A stretch of DNA of 64,000 bases. Source: Oribacterium sp. NK2B42. GTDB lineage: Bacteria > Bacillota > Clostridia > Lachnospirales > Lachnospiraceae. This document shows, piece by piece, positions 36,150 to 45,296 of the stretch (the stretch's first letter is position 1; every line of letters starts with the position of its first letter). A model generated the notes under the pieces. It ran no database searches, was not told the origin of the DNA, and saw only the letters and a list, made by a program, of their open reading frames with translations. The DNA is taken from positions 30,358 through 94,357 of the forward strand of contig NZ_AUJX01000010.1 of the NCBI RefSeq assembly GCF_000424445.1, given 5' to 3'. The position numbers and the translations under genes are program-made.

Positions 36150-36539
36150 TTAGTTAAAAAGTCCAAGCAATTCCTGCAATACCTTTGTATCTACCCTGTT
36201 AACATTTACATTACCTGATCTGAATAATGAAACTCTGGGGCTTGTGACTTCAAATCCAAACTTACCGTTGCCCATGTTCTCGATGATTTCATCTTCGCAT
36301 TCATCATATTTTGAGACTATCATTCGGATAGTTTCATAAAGGACCTCTTCCTGTCTTGCCTCTGTCCGCACATTGCTCTGAAGCCTGCTCAATGTAGTTA
36401 ATACCTGATTCATGCCGCTTAATCCACGAATCATGTGCATTACGTCATCTATTTCATGGTATTTTCTATTTAGTTGATTACTGCCATCTCTTATGGAGTA
36501 GCTTGCGCTTCTTACGCCATCTGTACTTATCTGAAACAT
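36150..36539 (-). CDS. Helical secretion-locus protein without W-x-G
   Basis: A 129-residue protein in the substrate array. It lacks a W-x-G motif. Its start (STDGVRSASYSIRDG) resembles the start of the putative effector at 43867 (DTDGLRSAAGICDG), so both may share one export or partner-binding module. The last 35 residues are not helical-looking. It could be a chaperone or co-substrate for the effector. Confidence 0.75.
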   Translation of the reverse strand: MFQISTDGVRSASYSIRDGSNQLNRKYHEIDDVMHMIRGLSGMNQVLTTLSRLQSNVRTEARQEEVLYETIRMIVSKYDECEDEIIENMGNGKFGFEVTSPRVSLFRSGNVNVNRVDTKVLQELLGLFN

Positions 36540-36644
36540 CTTGTTTTCCCTCTGTCTGACTGTATACTATCACAGCACTCACTTCTATGTACCGGAAGCT
36601 GACAAACTGCAATTTAAATCGGATGAGTTGCGCTTTTGATGTTT

Positions 36645-36893
36645 CTAAACCAGAATCAGGCGGCTTCCGCTTGTGATATAACAGTCAAACAATGAATTAC
36701 TTTTGGGCAAAATTTCTGCCTGTTTCATTTCATAAAGATTTAAATCATCTTTTTCCCCTACAAGCTTTGTCCTCTCCTTCTGTTCGATCATCTCTGTGAT
36801 TTCCAGAATAACCTCACCTATTGATACATTCTCATTTAAATTAAAATTGTATGTTTTATCTACCGATGGTACGAAAACATCTACAAAAACCAT
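36645..36893 (-). CDS. Ubiquitin-like YukD/EsaB-type protein
   Basis: An 82-residue protein with the beta-grasp pattern of the WXG100-associated ubiquitin-like family: VDVFVPSVDKTYNFNL, a central helix SIGEVILEITEMIEQ, and the end strand GSRLILV. EsaB/YukD proteins are core or regulatory parts of Firmicute type VII systems. GAGG lies 6 bases before the ATG at 36893, and the preceding gene ends one base before it. Confidence 0.85.
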   Translation of the reverse strand: MVFVDVFVPSVDKTYNFNLNENVSIGEVILEITEMIEQKERTKLVGEKDDLNLYEMKQAEILPKSNSLFDCYITSGSRLILV

Positions 36894-36894
36894 C

Positions 36895-37416
36895 CTATAC
36901 CTCCAGCATTTCATCAAGCATCATATCAACTGAGTCATTGTCTGTTATAAATATGACTTTATCAGGCTCATTATCCCCGGTCCTGAAGCGCTGTGCCTTT
37001 ATATTGACAAGCGGATACTCAAAAAGCTCTTTAATGTATTCTTCAAACCTCACCATTTCAAGCCTGACCCATCCTTTATGATGAACATCCATTTTTAACG
37101 ACACAGCTTCCATATTTACTCTGTATAAAAAACAAGAATCAAATTTATGATTCTTCTCATCCAAAAGATAAACTGTCGAAGCTTCCGTTAAGACATCCAT
37201 TATTTTCACTATTTCGTGAGACGTTTCATAAAGACCATTTTGGCCGGGCATCAGATATTTATCAGTAATAAGCTCACTCATTGCTGTTTTTAATTCTGCC
37301 TCATTCGCTGATAACTCAGCTATCTCCTCCGGAAGAACGATTCCTGCTGCTTCTCTTTTAAACAGAAGCAGCAAAAATTCATGCCCTGATAAAAGCACCG
37401 CCTTGTTACCGGTCAT
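36895..37416 (-). CDS. Secretion-locus protein of unknown function
   Basis: A 173-residue soluble protein with an N-terminal helical part (LLSGHEFLLLLFKREAAG) and a beta-rich C-terminal part. The layout loosely recalls EspG-type chaperones of mycobacterial ESX systems, but I see no decisive motif and do not claim homology. Its start overlaps the LytTR gene end by 4 bases (ATGA), and its stop is one base from the YukD gene, so it belongs to the same translational chain. Confidence 0.75.
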   Translation of the reverse strand: MTGNKAVLLSGHEFLLLLFKREAAGIVLPEEIAELSANEAELKTAMSELITDKYLMPGQNGLYETSHEIVKIMDVLTEASTVYLLDEKNHKFDSCFLYRVNMEAVSLKMDVHHKGWVRLEMVRFEEYIKELFEYPLVNIKAQRFRTGDNEPDKVIFITDNDSVDMMLDEMLEV

Positions 37417-38123
37417 TTAAGTACCTCCCGCATCTTTCCCTTATAGCTTCTTGAAACGGGAATCATAGAACCATCTGTCAGATAAATAGTGTTCTCACTT
37501 CCTACATACTTTTGTATCTTTTTGGTATTGACTATATATCCTCTATGACATCTCTCAAAAAAATCAGGAAGCATTTTTTCAAGATTATCAAGAGTATCAT
37601 AGTAGCCATATTCTTCTTTCCTTGTCCTTATGTAAACCTTTTTAGAACAGGCTTCAACATATGATATTGCATCAAAAGGAATCCTGGTAACGCCTTCCCT
37701 GGTGTCAATACATAAACATTCATCCTCCTTGTTCTCAGGTTTAAGAACCGAGTCAAGAAAATCAAGAAGAGTTTCTTTTATGTCCTTTTCATCTGAGGGC
37801 TTAAGCACTATTGCGGATGGCATTATGTCCGGTCTTACGTACTCTTTTGGCGATATTGTCATATCCACCAATAACAGTAACGGACTTTGCGGAAAACTTT
37901 TTCTCAGAGTTAAAACACACTCTCTCCCATCATTCTTTGCAAACTCCAGGCAGCAAAAATCGTTAATATCCATCTCATTAATGGCATCAGCAAATTTAAG
38001 CCTGTCCTCACATTCAAGGATTCTGCTGCTGTCATCCATCATAATGGCTATTCTTTTCTTTATATATCTTAAGATCAGCTGCCTTTCGCATACATCACTA
38101 TCAAATATGATTCCGGACACCAT
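37413..38123 (-). CDS. LytTR-type DNA-binding regulator
   Basis: A 236-residue protein. The first 125 residues are receiver-like (IIFDSD near the start, LLLLVDMTIS, IVLKPSDEKD), though the phospho-acceptor site is poorly kept. Residues about 140-236 form a LytTR DNA-binding domain (SYVEACSKKVYIRTR, FFERCHRGYIVNTKKI, IPVSRSYKGKMREVL). It lies one base after essC and probably regulates the secretion locus. No histidine kinase is adjacent. The start at 38123 follows AGAGG at 8 bases; the longer frame overlaps essC. Confidence 0.88.
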   Translation of the reverse strand: MVSGIIFDSDVCERQLILRYIKKRIAIMMDDSSRILECEDRLKFADAINEMDINDFCCLEFAKNDGRECVLTLRKSFPQSPLLLLVDMTISPKEYVRPDIMPSAIVLKPSDEKDIKETLLDFLDSVLKPENKEDECLCIDTREGVTRIPFDAISYVEACSKKVYIRTRKEEYGYYDTLDNLEKMLPDFFERCHRGYIVNTKKIQKYVGSENTIYLTDGSMIPVSRSYKGKMREVLK

Positions 38124-38124
38124 A

Positions 38125-41100
38125 TCATTTACCTCTGTACATCGGAAGAACAACCTCAAGTACATTGGTATCATTATCGATCGGAAGCATTCCTCTTCCG
38201 GCAGGTCTTACAGCATCCAATGATCTTCTTTCATGATTGTCAAAATTCATATTTGCAACACCCGTCGTGTGAACCATTCCGCCAAAATGTATTCCCTTCT
38301 TATCCCTTACAAACATCTTGTAAAGGTCTATAGAAGTTGCAGTTCCGAGGTTATCCTTGTCTACAGTTGCAAACCAGTAAATGTTATGAAGGGCACCCTT
38401 ATCTATGATCATCTCCATATTTGCCATAATATTTTCCGGCACTCCATCTTCCTTAGGTCGTTTCATCCTCTCTACGAAATCAGGAAGATCTTCGATGAAG
38501 ATACATACCTTTTTATACTTCTGCATAAAATCAAATATTTCACTTTCCTCAGCATTCTTCCTGATAAGCTCTGCCTTTGCAGCATTTCTTTCAACAAGAA
38601 CATTTCTGAGAAGGTCGCTAAGATACATACCCCACTCTGCTTCACTCTGGATACATTTTGCTCCTATATCTTCTGCAAATCCTCCAAGGTGTTTTCCAAA
38701 GTCCACAATCACAACATCTGCATTCTTCTCCGCAGCTGATGCAGCAAGAACCTTGAGAGCATTGGTCTTACCCTTCTTCTTTGCACCGGTAAGAAGGAAT
38801 GTATAGATACTGCTAAGGTCTATACCATAGCTTTCTGCAAATCTTGATTCATAACCTACAGGAAGGAATCTGTCGGATTCAAACTGTTTAATTGTTCCAG
38901 GCAGCTTTCTGAACTCAGACCATACAGGCTCTGCAGGAATCTCAGGAATCTGTCTTGCAATCTCATTTCCGCCCGATGTCCAGCTCTCCCTCATCTTATC
39001 AACTATACCGGCTGCCTCTTTATTCATCTCATTCTCGTTCTCGCCTTTGAGAATAAGTGCTGTCTGGAACTCAAGTATTCTTTCTCCTACCTTTCCGACA
39101 CCTCGTCCCTTGACACCTGCCTCCGGACTTATACGGACTCTTGAAGCTCTTAAGTAGTTACCGTAATCATAACTATTATTAAGCTCAAGACAGATAGGTG
39201 TTTTGATGTTCTGAGCTATGCTGTTAGGAATCTCACCATTTCCTGTTCCTGCAGCCGAAACGATCAGGAATATACCACAGCTGTTTCCTTCCTTGACAAG
39301 CTTTTGTATCGCCGCTGTAAATGCATCATCCGTTCTTGAAAGAAGAGATGCAAAGTTATCAATCACAACAAATACAGCAGGTATGGAATCTTTTCCATGT
39401 GCCTCTGTATATTGAGCAAAACCGATATCTCCGAGAATGTCTTTTCTTTCTTTCATCATGCGAAGAAGTAAGGTGAAGAACTTCTCGATTCGCTCATTAT
39501 CATCTCCGTCCTTGATGATTCCACCTATATGAGGTGCCTTTTCAAGCACAGAGAACTTTCTTGCCGAGTACTCCATGATATAGAAGTTCGCCTCTGAAGG
39601 TGAATACTTCATCATCATGCCAAACACAAGAGTCTGGAGGAAAGTACTCTTTCCGGTTGTAGGCGCACCAAAAAGAATGATATTTCCATCTCTTGTAAAG
39701 TTGACAGCAAATGCCTCCTGTCTCTGGTTCTGAGGGTCATCGTAAAGACCCATGCAAATCTCAATATCCGCAGAATTGCCATGGCTCTTCCAGACTTTAC
39801 CATCAAATAACTGATCTTCATCAAATCCTGAACCTTTAGGCAGATCTGCAAGTGTCATCATCTCCGGAAGAAGTGGCAGGAACAAACTGAAGTCATGGTC
39901 GTAATGGTTCTTCTTTGCCATATAGCCAAGATATGAAACCACAGCCTCTAACTGAGTTCTTTCAGGCTGCTGAGGAAGCTTCTTTTTTGCATTAGTAAAT
40001 GAACTCTCAGCAGAAACTATAGCTTCTGCATCAAATCCCAGATCCGCAATCTGTTCAAGAAGAGTTATCATATTTTCCCTGTTATTGTCAGTGTCAGGGT
40101 AATCAACACCCTTAGACAAAAGATGAGCAATAACCTTCTCCGAAACCTGTCCTTTTCTTGCTCTCTCCATCTCTTTAAGAGATGCACTATCAGCACCGTA
40201 AACAGATTTGATCGTATCAAGAAGCTGCTCTATCCAGCATACTTTCTTTTCTCTCTGTTTCTGACTCCTTGCATGATTTCCTTCGAGGGATGAAGTTCCG
40301 TCAATATCAAGCATTTGTGCGATATCTGTATTAACATCTGCCTCGTCATCATAGTAAGTTGCCCCTGAGTAACCCGATTGAAACAATTCGTATAACTCAT
40401 CGTTACCTACCTGAAGGTAACACCTTCCGGACTGTGTAAGATATGCTGCGTCAGGCTTATGGAGCATATCCGTACTATCCTGTCTGCTTTGAACACGAAG
40501 ACAGAGCTTGAATCTGGAGTTAGCCCATATATCATCGCTGACACTTCCAGCCGGTTTCTGCGTAGCCATAATGAGGTGAATGCCCAGACTTCGACCAACA
40601 CGTGATACGCTGACGATTTCCTGAATGAATTCCGGCTCTTCCTTCTTCATTTCAGCAAACTCGTCAATTACCATTATCAAATGAGGAAGCGGAACTGCCG
40701 CCTCATGATTTTTATACAATTTTGTGTAATCTCTTATATCTTTTACACCATAGCTTGCAAAGAGTGCTTCACGTCTGTCTTTCTCACTCTGAATAGAAAG
40801 AAGCGCTCTCTGAATCTGATTTCCGGAAAGGTTGGATATCTGTCCGACCATGTGCGGCAGATCCATAAACAGGTTTGCCATTCCACCGCCCTTGTAATCG
40901 ATGATAAAGAAACTTACATCATCAGGGCTGAAGTTTATGGCAAGAGAAAGAATATATGTCTGCAACGTCTCCGATTTACCCGAACCGGTAGTACCTGCAA
41001 CAAGTCCATGAGGGCCATGATATTTCTCATGTATGTCAAGAAAACACGGCGCACCACCGGCCTTTTGACCCACGAGAGCTTTCATGGACTCATAAGTCCT

Positions 41101-43179
41101 GTTTTTCTTCCAACGGTTTTCAACGTCAAAGTCTTCAAGCTTTTTGGCATTATACATCTCGAAGAAGGTTATGGAAGTAGGAATATCTCCACCTACCTCT
41201 ACTTCCTGTACTTCAACATTCGCAATCCTCTCTGCAAATGATGAAACCTCTGACACAGTGATTTCATCAAAGTCTATTGCCACTCTGTCTTCAAGATCAT
41301 CATTGGTGTGATAGCATCCACTGAAGGTCTCGTCATTTTCTATAATAAATTCACACTGATTTGGAAGCTCTTCATAACGCTGTACCATATAAATGGTACT
41401 AAGACCGTAACTATCTTCAGGATTCAAAACATACTTAGAAACAAGCTCACCTCCGAGAAATTCCGGTGCTGCCACAATAAGTATATAATACGGTTTTTTT
41501 ATCTCCTCCCTTGACGAATCATAGTTTGATGCATTATCTATTCTCTGTCTGATTATTTTATTGAGCTCATATAGAACATCGCTGGCTGATTCCTTGTCGC
41601 ACGCAACATAACGGAAAGTCTTTGTCTCATTCCATACATGAGGAAGCCATTTGGCAAAATCCCACTCATGCCCTATTCCGTTCTTCTTTTCATCATATAT
41701 GAATACAAGCTTTACATCCGTATATGAATTATTTGCAGCAATCTGTGCAATGAGATTTCGTACCGCAACTATTCCACCATGCATTCTTCTTCCGCCGATA
41801 ACACCTACCAGTTTCTCCGTCAGAAGATCAACGCACACAGGAACTCCACGCAGTATTGAATATGTCTTTTTTATGTTTGCCGGTATATCGATAAGATTAT
41901 TATCTGTCATCGAAAATTTATGATCCGGTATCGCTATATCAACTTGAAACGGAAGATTTCCGATACCAAGTCTATGTGTAAGAAAGTCTTTCTGAGAAGA
42001 ATTTCTACACCACAAAAGAGGCTGGTTCTCATCGTATCTGCAGCATTCCTGCGAAGAAACATACCTGTCTCGTAATGCATAGCTGTTTTTATCATATTTT
42101 TCTTTGATTAATTCTTCCTGTTCCTTAAGATATTCACCATACTTAACATTTCTCTTAGTTTCATATTCTTCGTATTCTTTTACAGCTCTTCTCATCCCGC
42201 TTATGGCTCTGATAGATCCGATAACTGCTGATGTAACTGCTGTTACAAGTCCAACATACATGAATATTCCTCTGCTCATGCCGGAAACCTGAGAAGCATA
42301 AATCATAAATGCACAACCAAGAAGCATGGGCAAAGCCATGCTTATCGCTGAACCAATTGCAGCCAGTACACCTTGATTTTTTATTTCCTCCTTAGGTGCA
42401 GGTGGATCATCAATCTTAACTGTGTCCTGCTCAATCTTATTTAAACGTCTTGGGGATCTGTGGAATATTGTAGTAAGTTTCTTATGGCTGACCTTATCGA
42501 GAGCAGGAGCCTCGATTTTAATCTTCCTCAACAAATTTTTGTTTATTCTTGCGCCGCTCTCAAAAGTATTAACCGCAATCTCGTTGCCTAAATAAACTAT
42601 GCGAAGGCCAAATATGTCAATAAAATCACCAAAGCCAAGTCTTACAGCACTCGCCACTCTTCTGTTATTTACGAAACTGCCATTTGCAGAACTATCGTCC
42701 TGGAATATATATCCGGTTCCGTCATTATACATTTGGGCATGTGACGAAGATACAAACTGTTTTCCCAAAGTGCAATACTGGATATCATTACCCTCTGCTC
42801 TTCCGATCTTTATTGGTGCAGAAATGCCGTTAAGGCTGTAATGATCGTATGTCGAAAAGTATTCATCACTTTCTTTTACCATTATCGAAAGAATATGCCT
42901 ACCCTCTATCAATATACGAAATTCATTATTTCCTTTTCTTACTGCATCATCCAAAGACGATGCATAGCAATTTCCTTTATTGTCCAGATACTCTAAGTCA
43001 TATTCATCGGAGCGAACAAAGAACCACTTATTGTCCCTTACTTCCATCTTAAGCTCAAGATCTTTTACCGTATTATAAAGACTCTCCGCCAAAAGAATAG
43101 AGTAATCTGCATCATTGATAGCAGGCAAAAGATGGCTCTTGAAAGCATCATGGCTGTATACGGTTATTATTGTGCTCAT
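38125..43179 (-). CDS. essC: Type VII secretion ATPase EssC (FHA plus three FtsK/SpoIIIE domains)
   Basis: A 1684-residue membrane ATPase, the motor of type VII secretion; usual length is about 1480. An FHA domain (about 118-200; IKIGRAEGND, SSSHAQ, SSANGSFVNN) precedes two membrane helices (about 271-322) and three ATPase domains. The first is intact: Walker A GTTGSGKS (729-736), Walker B LIMVIDEFAEM. The second has GAPTTGKS (1171-1178) but VIDNF lacks the catalytic glutamate. The third has GAKKKGKT (1465-1472) and a degenerate FIEDLPDF. The pattern of one active and two regulatory motors is typical of EssC. The FHA domain could read threonine phosphorylation by the locus kinase. Confidence 0.96.
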   Translation of the reverse strand: MSTIITVYSHDAFKSHLLPAINDADYSILLAESLYNTVKDLELKMEVRDNKWFFVRSDEYDLEYLDNKGNCYASSLDDAVRKGNNEFRILIEGRHILSIMVKESDEYFSTYDHYSLNGISAPIKIGRAEGNDIQYCTLGKQFVSSSHAQMYNDGTGYIFQDDSSANGSFVNNRRVASAVRLGFGDFIDIFGLRIVYLGNEIAVNTFESGARINKNLLRKIKIEAPALDKVSHKKLTTIFHRSPRRLNKIEQDTVKIDDPPAPKEEIKNQGVLAAIGSAISMALPMLLGCAFMIYASQVSGMSRGIFMYVGLVTAVTSAVIGSIRAISGMRRAVKEYEEYETKRNVKYGEYLKEQEELIKEKYDKNSYALRDRYVSSQECCRYDENQPLLWCRNSSQKDFLTHRLGIGNLPFQVDIAIPDHKFSMTDNNLIDIPANIKKTYSILRGVPVCVDLLTEKLVGVIGGRRMHGGIVAVRNLIAQIAANNSYTDVKLVFIYDEKKNGIGHEWDFAKWLPHVWNETKTFRYVACDKESASDVLYELNKIIRQRIDNASNYDSSREEIKKPYYILIVAAPEFLGGELVSKYVLNPEDSYGLSTIYMVQRYEELPNQCEFIIENDETFSGCYHTNDDLEDRVAIDFDEITVSEVSSFAERIANVEVQEVEVGGDIPTSITFFEMYNAKKLEDFDVENRWKKNRTYESMKALVGQKAGGAPCFLDIHEKYHGPHGLVAGTTGSGKSETLQTYILSLAINFSPDDVSFFIIDYKGGGMANLFMDLPHMVGQISNLSGNQIQRALLSIQSEKDRREALFASYGVKDIRDYTKLYKNHEAAVPLPHLIMVIDEFAEMKKEEPEFIQEIVSVSRVGRSLGIHLIMATQKPAGSVSDDIWANSRFKLCLRVQSRQDSTDMLHKPDAAYLTQSGRCYLQVGNDELYELFQSGYSGATYYDDEADVNTDIAQMLDIDGTSSLEGNHARSQKQREKKVCWIEQLLDTIKSVYGADSASLKEMERARKGQVSEKVIAHLLSKGVDYPDTDNNRENMITLLEQIADLGFDAEAIVSAESSFTNAKKKLPQQPERTQLEAVVSYLGYMAKKNHYDHDFSLFLPLLPEMMTLADLPKGSGFDEDQLFDGKVWKSHGNSADIEICMGLYDDPQNQRQEAFAVNFTRDGNIILFGAPTTGKSTFLQTLVFGMMMKYSPSEANFYIMEYSARKFSVLEKAPHIGGIIKDGDDNERIEKFFTLLLRMMKERKDILGDIGFAQYTEAHGKDSIPAVFVVIDNFASLLSRTDDAFTAAIQKLVKEGNSCGIFLIVSAAGTGNGEIPNSIAQNIKTPICLELNNSYDYGNYLRASRVRISPEAGVKGRGVGKVGERILEFQTALILKGENENEMNKEAAGIVDKMRESWTSGGNEIARQIPEIPAEPVWSEFRKLPGTIKQFESDRFLPVGYESRFAESYGIDLSSIYTFLLTGAKKKGKTNALKVLAASAAEKNADVVIVDFGKHLGGFAEDIGAKCIQSEAEWGMYLSDLLRNVLVERNAAKAELIRKNAEESEIFDFMQKYKKVCIFIEDLPDFVERMKRPKEDGVPENIMANMEMIIDKGALHNIYWFATVDKDNLGTATSIDLYKMFVRDKKGIHFGGMVHTTGVANMNFDNHERRSLDAVRPAGRGMLPIDNDTNVLEVVLPMYRGK

Positions 43180-43223
43180 TTGTTCCCTCCGATATCAAGC
43201 ACTGCACTTGTCAAATAATCATT

Positions 43224-43499
43224 TTATCCATTAATAAGGCTTCTAAGCTTCTCCTGGAAGACCTTTTCCTCATCATTCTGAAGCCCCAATGCATAAATCC
43301 TATCAATCTGATCATGATTAAAAATAGCAGTCTGGTCAGGACTGATATATCCATCTGGATAAACGCATCCGCAATAATCATATACCTTATCAGCATCATC
43401 AGCCGAAGTTCTATGATATCCGAGAATCATAAGTCTCTTTGTAGCTCCTTTAAGAAGCACAACCGTACCAATTGGCAATACTCTATTATAATCAAACAT
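43224..43499 (-). CDS. DUF4176 protein, copy 2
   Basis: A 91-residue protein of the DUF4176 family, which is found beside type VII genes in Firmicutes. The family core is LPIGTVVLLKGATKRLMILG, followed by a YPDGY loop and a helical end. It starts one base after the stop of its paralogue at 43501. Function is unknown; a role as adaptor or chaperone for exported proteins is only inferred from context. Confidence 0.85.
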   Translation of the reverse strand: MFDYNRVLPIGTVVLLKGATKRLMILGYHRTSADDADKVYDYCGCVYPDGYISPDQTAIFNHDQIDRIYALGLQNDEEKVFQEKLRSLING

Positions 43500-43500
43500 A

Positions 43501-43797
43501 TCATTCCCCCTCAGAAATCTGCTTCTTTATTTCATCCATTGATTCTTCAATCTTTTCGATGAAATTATCTGCCTCATAGTCTCTAAAGCCATACTGAATA
43601 ACCGTGTCTATCTGCTCTGCATCAAAGCAGAAGACTTCATTATCGTTCACATATCCAATCGGAAATCTGAATCCTGAATAGTCCCAGGCATAATTCTCCC
43701 TGCTCTGTGTTACGGGAAGATAACCGCTTATCATAACTCTTCCATCCGATTCCTTTAATACTACAACTGTTCCTATTGGTAATAATTTTTTCGCCAT
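43501..43797 (-). CDS. DUF4176 protein, copy 1
   Basis: A 98-residue paralogue of the protein at 43224, sharing LPIGTVVVLKESDGRVMISG and the FPIGYVND loop. The two are adjacent and one base apart, lying between the putative effector and essC. They probably arose by tandem duplication and have since diverged. Confidence 0.85.
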   Translation of the reverse strand: MAKKLLPIGTVVVLKESDGRVMISGYLPVTQSRENYAWDYSGFRFPIGYVNDNEVFCFDAEQIDTVIQYGFRDYEADNFIEKIEESMDEIKKQISEGE

Positions 43798-43866
43798 ATA
43801 CTATCCGCAGAATACTGCGCCTCCTTTAGAGATTATTATTTTACTTTTTATTTCTGTATTCAAGAG

Positions 43867-45171
43867 CTAATGTCCAAATAATCCCTTAAATCCATCCCAA
43901 ACTGCTTTGGCCTCACCACAGACCGCGTTAACTGCACCGGAAACATCGATATCTAGTTTTACACTTCCTCCAACACCAAGAGTGGCACCTATATCTACTG
44001 ATAATTTTCCATCACTGTAACCGACCTTCGCATGAGCTCCAATACCATAGTTAAGACTTCCGGTGAGCCCAGCATCGATACCGGCAACTTTAATTCCAGC
44101 TTTTCCTGATATTTCACCTGCAATTGCTTCTAACGATGCTTCTGCCATTGCATTCGGCTTAAAATTTCCATATTTATCAAATAATCCAACTGATCCGGTC
44201 GCTTTTCCCTCAATCTTCCCTACAGTTACTGTTCCTTTTAGATAACCGCCAAAATCATCACTTCCAAGTTGGGCAAGTCCCTCAGCGTTAAATGCTGTAT
44301 AGGATGCACCTAATGTGCCTCCGGCTGCTAATAATCCAACATAGCCGCTTGCTTCGGTCTCCCATTTAGAAACATCTACGCTACCCTCAAGTTTTCCATA
44401 TTTTCCTTGAAGAGTGCCTTTGCCTCCCCAAAACTCACCACTTGGAGTTGATGCCTTCCACTTATGGATCGTTACCTCCTTTTCCATTCCTGCGAAGCCC
44501 TTCTTTTTAGCTTCTTTTTCAGACTCAACCCATTTCTTATTTTTCGAATCCCATTCGTGATCAATTAAACTATATTCTTTTTTTAATGGATTTTTCTCTT
44601 TTCCGTCTTTGCTCTTTTCTTCGATAAATTTCTTTTTTTGTAAATCCCATTTATATTTTGTTCCTTCATTTTTCCTCAACTTGATCTTCGCATTGATTAC
44701 ATCATTCGGAACTATCTCTTCCGCATTCAACGCTCCCAAGCCAAATAGATATCGAAAGTAAAGAGCGCTAATTGGAATAGCAAATTGGACAATGCTTATA
44801 ATTTTAGGAAGCCATGATCCATCAAAAATGTCGGATATAACCGAAGCTTGCGCAATACGATTACCACTTGTAATATTTCCGAATTTATCAAGCTTCATTT
44901 TTCCTGAAATTGTATTTTCTGTGTTAGCGTATTCATTGGCAATCCTCATGCCCACATTGCCATACTGATTTACTTTTGTACTGCATCTTTTAGCATTAGA
45001 ATAGCAGGTGTTTAATGCGCTCATTACACCACTATACTTACCTATTGTTCCATAAAGTGAAGCCCGAACATCATTTATCTGATCGCCTAAGTTAGAGATA
45101 TTACCACTTATACCATCACATATACCGGCTGCCGATCTAAGCCCATCCGTATCTACATTAAAATTGCTCAT
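43867..45171 (-). CDS. Putative type VII effector: WXG-like head, membrane segment, Gly-rich tail
   Basis: A 434-residue protein. Residues 1-95 form a helical, WXG/LXG-like head (DTDGLRSAAGICDGISGN, MSALNTCYSNAKRC). A hydrophobic stretch (about 131-155, IISIVQFAIPISALYF) and a charged Lys/Trp segment follow. The last 190 residues alternate small and hydrophobic residues with many glycines (GTVTVGKIEGKATGSVGLF, SVDIGATLGVGGSVKL), like membrane-inserting or pore-forming tails. It is at the head of the locus next to a membrane protein that could give immunity. Toxin activity is an inference; no enzyme motif is seen. Confidence 0.7.
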   Translation of the reverse strand: MSNFNVDTDGLRSAAGICDGISGNISNLGDQINDVRASLYGTIGKYSGVMSALNTCYSNAKRCSTKVNQYGNVGMRIANEYANTENTISGKMKLDKFGNITSGNRIAQASVISDIFDGSWLPKIISIVQFAIPISALYFRYLFGLGALNAEEIVPNDVINAKIKLRKNEGTKYKWDLQKKKFIEEKSKDGKEKNPLKKEYSLIDHEWDSKNKKWVESEKEAKKKGFAGMEKEVTIHKWKASTPSGEFWGGKGTLQGKYGKLEGSVDVSKWETEASGYVGLLAAGGTLGASYTAFNAEGLAQLGSDDFGGYLKGTVTVGKIEGKATGSVGLFDKYGNFKPNAMAEASLEAIAGEISGKAGIKVAGIDAGLTGSLNYGIGAHAKVGYSDGKLSVDIGATLGVGGSVKLDIDVSGAVNAVCGEAKAVWDGFKGLFGH

Positions 45172-45296
45172 ATATTTACCTCAACTCATGTTTTATGGTT
45201 ACGTTTTGTATAGTCATAATATACACGCATACTCGGCGTGCCACCCTTATTTCTGATAAACTGCGATTCTGATTGGATGAATAGCATATACTGTCC

